This document shows, piece after piece, positions 60,342 through 64,000 of a stretch of DNA of 64,000 nucleotides. Both the position numbers and the translations under genes were made by a program. The DNA comes from Euptelea pleiosperma (taxonomy: Eukaryota > Streptophyta > Magnoliopsida > Ranunculales > Eupteleaceae). Numbering within the stretch: position 1 is the stretch's first letter; each line of letters starts with the position of its first letter. The stretch is from positions 29,886,154-29,950,153 of the forward strand of contig CM068552.1 of the NCBI GenBank assembly GCA_035048495.1, written 5' to 3'. Below the pieces are notes generated by a model. That model did not search any database and was not told the origin of the DNA. It saw only the letters and a program-made list of their open reading frames with translations.

Positions 60342-60707
60342 GTCTAGAGCTACACCCATTTCTTACATCCCTTACACTTGTTGGTGGGGCCCACATAGAG
60401 ATCATGTTGGACAATCCAACCGCACAGCGAGTTTTTCATACTCTGGTTACCCTAATCACAACAAATCAGGACATTTCGACATTCTTAACCTCAAAAAAGA
60501 TTTGACTTTAATTTAAAAAATCTAAACCATCCAATTATCCCATTATTTTGGGTCAATATTTTATATGGATAGCAATGTCGGAATGATCTGATTTTTGTTG
60601 ATGATCATCATCATAGCTAAGACAACTCAATCTATGGTTGGATTGTCTAAAATGATCTCAATGTAGGCCCCACAACTAGGTGTAAGAACTGGATGTAGCT
60701 CTAGACC
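60342..60707. repeat. Fold-back MITE with GTCTAGAGCTACA arms
   Basis: GTCTAGAGCTACACCCATTT mirrors TGTAGCTCTAGAC. The arms continue through GGGGCCCACATAGAGATCAT and ATGATCTCAATGTAGGCCCC and GACAATCCAACC. Non-coding. Confidence 0.8.
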
Positions 60708-60869
60708 GACTCTGTAATTATAGATTTAACATTATATTTATATATTAGCATCAGTTCACATCGATTCAATTCGACTCCAATATCAAACTACCCAGAATCT
60801 GAATTGTTATTATTGGTAGGTTTCAGTTCTGGTTCTTATTTAGTCAATTTACCAAAAATGTGGAATTAG

Positions 60870-61110
60870 CCCATACCTAAGTGGACCTACATACCAAACA
60901 TAAGTCTGATTAGTGATTTTTAAGCGTTGGATTGTAGTCATTTTCTTGGGTTGATTTTTAACTGTGGAATTCGAACATTTTTTGGGGTACAAAGATCCAA
61001 AGGATTGAAATCACTAATCAGGCTGATTTTAGGTATGTAGGTCCACCTAAGGATGGGCCAAACATCCATAATGTTAGTGGTCTCTAGAAGTCTACCATCC
61101 CACATCAACG
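60870..61110. repeat. G-box-family copy without the G-box
   Basis: CCTAAGTGGACCTACATACC and TCAGGCTGATTTTAGGTATG are the two arms. The outer arms carrying CACGTG are lost. Confidence 0.6.
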
Positions 61111-61140
61111 TTGATGACAGACGTCTATGATTCTTAAAAC

Positions 61141-61981
61141 CATGGTTATAAAAACGGCCGTTTAAACGGTAACGCCCCAAGCCCATATCTGTTAAAACCG
61201 TTTAAACACGTTTTATCGGTTTTGAAAAAAAGGCTGTGTTTTTTTGTTTTAACGGCCGTTAAAATCGTTTAAACAGCCGTTTAATTCTGAAAATTTTTGT
61301 GAAACAACGACCATTAAATCCGTTAAATTCTGTTTTTTTTTTAATTTTCAAATTTCAAAATTTGAATTTCAGCGCCATTTTTTTCCGTTAAAATCGTTAA
61401 AACCATTAAAACCCTTTAAAATCCGTTTAATTCCGTTAAATTCCATTTTTTCTCATTTTTTTCCATTTTTGCCCCTGGCCGTTCCAATCCGTTTAAACAG
61501 TTTAAACGGTAACGCCCCCAGTCCGTTTAACCGTTAAAACGGCCTCCTTTAAACCTTAGTTTATAGCATGGTTTTAAAAACGGCCATTTAAACAGTTTTA
61601 ACGGCCGTTTAAACGGTAACGCTCCAAGCCCGTTTCCGTTAAAACTGTTTAAACATGTTTATCGGTTTTGAAAAAAACGGCCATTTTTTTTTTGTTTTAA
61701 CGGCCGTTAAAATCGTTTAAACAGCCGTTTAATTCTGAAAAATTTTGTAAAAAAGCGGCCGTTAAATCCGTTTAATTTCCGTTAAATTCTAATTTTTTTT
61801 TTTAATTTTCAAATTTCAAAATTTGAATTTCAGTGCCATCTTTTCTGTTTTTTTTCCATTAAAATCGTTAAAATCCGTTTAATTCCATTTTTTCCCATTT
61901 TTGCCCCTAGCCGTTTCAATCCATTTAAACGGTAATGCCCCCAATCCGTTTAACCATTAAAACGGCCTCCTTTAAACCTTG
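61141..61981. repeat. Two AACGGCCGTT-family MITEs in tandem
   Basis: 61141-61558 and 61567-61981, separated by 8 bp. Both start CATGGTT(T)...AAAAACGGCC and end GGCCTCCTTTAAACCTT. The TIRs are AAGGTTTAAA-like. Much of the interior is itself repeats of CCGTTAAA. Confidence 0.75.
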
Positions 61982-62236
61982 CTTAAAACCATTATTTTTA
62001 CCCTCCTCCATTGTTTTGTTTGGTTCTTAAAACGATTTTCATGGCACAACTCTATAAAGTGTAAACTCATCAGGAATCTTAAGAGAAACAAAGGAATCAA
62101 AGGAGGATAGTTGAATTATTCACTTTGTACGGCATTTTCTCAAGTTGGTCGTTTGATTTCTCGAAGAAGAAAATGGGTTTTCTTCTTTTGTTATGTTCTG
62201 CTGTGCTATAGTGTCGGTTTATTTCTAGAACCACAG

Positions 62237-62977
62237 TGTTGGTTTATTTGAAGATTCTAGAATGATAGTGGAGAAGAGATTCAACATGTTCATTCTCTTT
62301 TATTGTAAAATATAATATGTTTCTCTCTCTTCTTGATTTGCTTTTTTTTTGAGTCTATAGATATCGGGTTCTACCTGAAGAAGAGAGTTGGAGTTACTTT
62401 TTTCTTATATGGGTTGCTTATTTGATGTGCACCATACCATTGATACCCACCGGCCACCATACAAAGCAACAAGCGATGAAACTTCCATACACCTAGCTAC
62501 ACCGGATACCTTCCCAAACTATTATCATAACCCAACATATTAAATAAAATTATACTATTATATTATTTTGTTAAGTGGCCTCACATGTTTTATTTTAACC
62601 TCTGGATTGATTGTATGTTCAACATTAATTTAGATATTAATGACGGGATCACATGTGTGGTCCATGTGAGCACCATCGTCAACCATGATAAGGTTCGTGA
62701 TACACCTTATCGTACCTCCAAGATGTAATATCCATCTTTAACTAATTCTCCTCGATGGGAGGAGAATCGGTTAATAACTAATCTATTTAAGATGGCAGTC
62801 CCCCTCTCTCTCAGAAACACAAAATGTACCCATTACTGATATAGAACAGAGAGTAGGTAAAGCATCTTAGTTGCAGCAAATCATATCAAGCATAGTACAT
62901 GTATTTAAAGAATTGCATTCTTTCAATCTTAGATTAACAAAGGTATTATTATCATTATTCCACATGTAATACCAACA
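62237..62977 (+). mobile_element. Copia-like LTR (5' LTR of an element leaving the window)
   Basis: Ends TAATACCAACA, and 62979 onward reads TAGTATCGGAGCC, a close match to the initiator-Met tRNA primer site TGGTATCAGAGC. The left edge at TGTTGGT (62237) mirrors ACCAACA but is not certain. No second LTR is visible before position 64000. Confidence 0.6.
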
Positions 62978-64000
62978 ATAGTATCGGAGCCACTAGGATT
63001 TGCTAATGCAATTTTTTACTCTTTTGTCTTGTATGAAAAAAGACAAAACTCTAAAAGTTTTGATTTAGATTGATGGCAATTTTTATTGCAAATCATTATT
63101 TATTTATTTTTTGAAGAACATGATTTTGTATGATTGTTGGGTTTTAATAAAAGAGGGTTCGAACTTACCTATTGGAGTCGCCGGCAACATAAAGATTGTT
63201 GCCGGAATGTTTCAGCCACATGAGGTGTCGTACGGTTTTGTATATTGATTGTTGGGCTGCCATGAATTTTTTATTTGCAAAGGGTTGAAAACCCTTTCCT
63301 AAAAAAAAATCGTTTAGGAATTTTTTTTTTATACCCATTTTGGTCACCGACGACATTCTTTTCGAGGTTGCCGGAAACACCATTATTTAACAGCAACATA
63401 GAAAATGGAGTATAATTAAAGAAGGAAAGAACACGGAAAAAAAAAAAATTTGCATCACCGGCGGCATGCATAGACGTCGCCGGAGTGATGCATCCCGCCG
63501 GCCCTGCCGTCCAGTGTCAGTTGGGCCGCCATCTAGTCGGTGACATGTGGTTGGATAGGGCGACGAATATTAGGGTTTGTTGCGATTGCAACAAACGGTT
63601 ATCGAGTTTTGTGGGGAAGATGAGGTCGTGAGACCTCTTAAAATAGACTAATGGGCCAGCCCATAGCAAGCCCATTTCAGCCCACTCCAAACAAAATTAA
63701 AAAGGGGCCTGATCAAATAGCCTTTTCAGGCCCAGTAGATCGATCCCCAACTAAAACAAACCGTTGACCAGATGATCCCGAATAGTTCACTGGATTGTTG
63801 ACCAGACGATCCCGAATCGTTGACCGAACCGTTGACCAGTGTTGACCAGACCATTGGTCAACGTCCTAGTTGACTCAAATTATGATCATTTCTTGTTTTA
63901 TCAATAAAATATTCATTTTAACTCCAAATTGGATAAATAAATAGTCTATTTTGGGTATTTTTTCAAGATCTACACAATGGTTTAATTGTTAGAACCTTTT
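62978..64000 (+). mobile_element. Leader/internal region of the copia-like element, cut by the window end
   Basis: Follows the primer-binding site. It contains several GCCGG(C/A)-type words (63178-63212, 63350-63380 and 63455-63500) and a short tandem repeat of GTTGACCAGA(C/T)GATCCCGAA at 63762-63860. I see no gag or pol frame within the window. Confidence 0.4.

Larger units (their letters stand above)
59990..60870. repeat. GTGTCAAT-family MITE broken by two insertions
   Basis: GGTTCC-rich text (about 59990-60175) is interrupted by a SINE (60185-60292), resumes briefly (60293-60341), is interrupted by a fold-back element (60342-60707) and resumes (60708-60870). The order of insertions can be read from the nesting. 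Confidence 0.55.

Overview
This is nuclear DNA of a flowering plant. The evidence is: genes with many introns, four plant-type protein genes, and a background packed with plant transposon classes (fold-back MITEs, tRNA-derived SINEs, a CACTA end, copia/gypsy LTR and LINE relics). The sequence does not fix the species; the long TE-filled introns suit a medium or large genome.

Four genes look intact. (1) Plus strand, about 3.2-9.6 kb: an RZ-1A-type RNA-binding protein (RRM, CCHC zinc knuckle, Gly/Arg/Asp-rich tail; 217 aa) with a 5'UTR intron, one coding intron and a 3'UTR intron. (2) Minus strand, 18995-20245: a single-exon U-box/ARM E3 ubiquitin ligase of the PUB27/28/29 (CMPG-like) group, 416 aa. 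(3) Plus strand, 39021-39248: a 75-aa IDA-like (IDL) secreted peptide precursor with a clear PIP motif. (4) Minus strand, 59090-47282: a complete TONSOKU (TSK/BRUSHY1/MGOUN3) gene. I could assemble it by hand as 20 exons with consistent phases (4086 nt, 1361 aa), one of whose introns is GC-AG. The four genes do unrelated jobs (RNA processing, ubiquitination, peptide signalling, replication-coupled repair) and show no sign of working as a cluster.

Region by region: 0-3.1 kb, MITEs and GC-rich repeat. 3.1-9.6 kb, the RZ-1A gene, whose promoter/first exon is tandemly duplicated and whose introns hold fold-back elements, one with an 8-bp target duplication. 9.6-18.4 kb, non-coding with a SINE-like unit and many MITEs. 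19-20.3 kb, the U-box gene. 20.7-30 kb, a cascade of local tandem duplications involving an AACGGCCGTT-type MITE. 30-36 kb, microsatellites, a CACTA terminus, a large fold-back and a broken importin-5 gene fragment. 36-43.5 kb, MITEs around the IDL gene. 43.5-46.8 kb, LINE, gypsy and LTR relics. 47.3-59.1 kb, TSK with a solo LTR, a SINE and hairpins in its introns. 59.4-62 kb, nested MITEs. 62.2-64 kb, the left end of a copia-like LTR element that runs off the window.

The most unusual observations are the amplified copies of the exon-1 donor junction inside TSK intron 1, the duplicated RZ-1A promoter/first exon, a very abundant fold-back family that spreads palindromic CACGTG (G-box) sites, and an importin-5 pseudogene fragment that keeps its intron.
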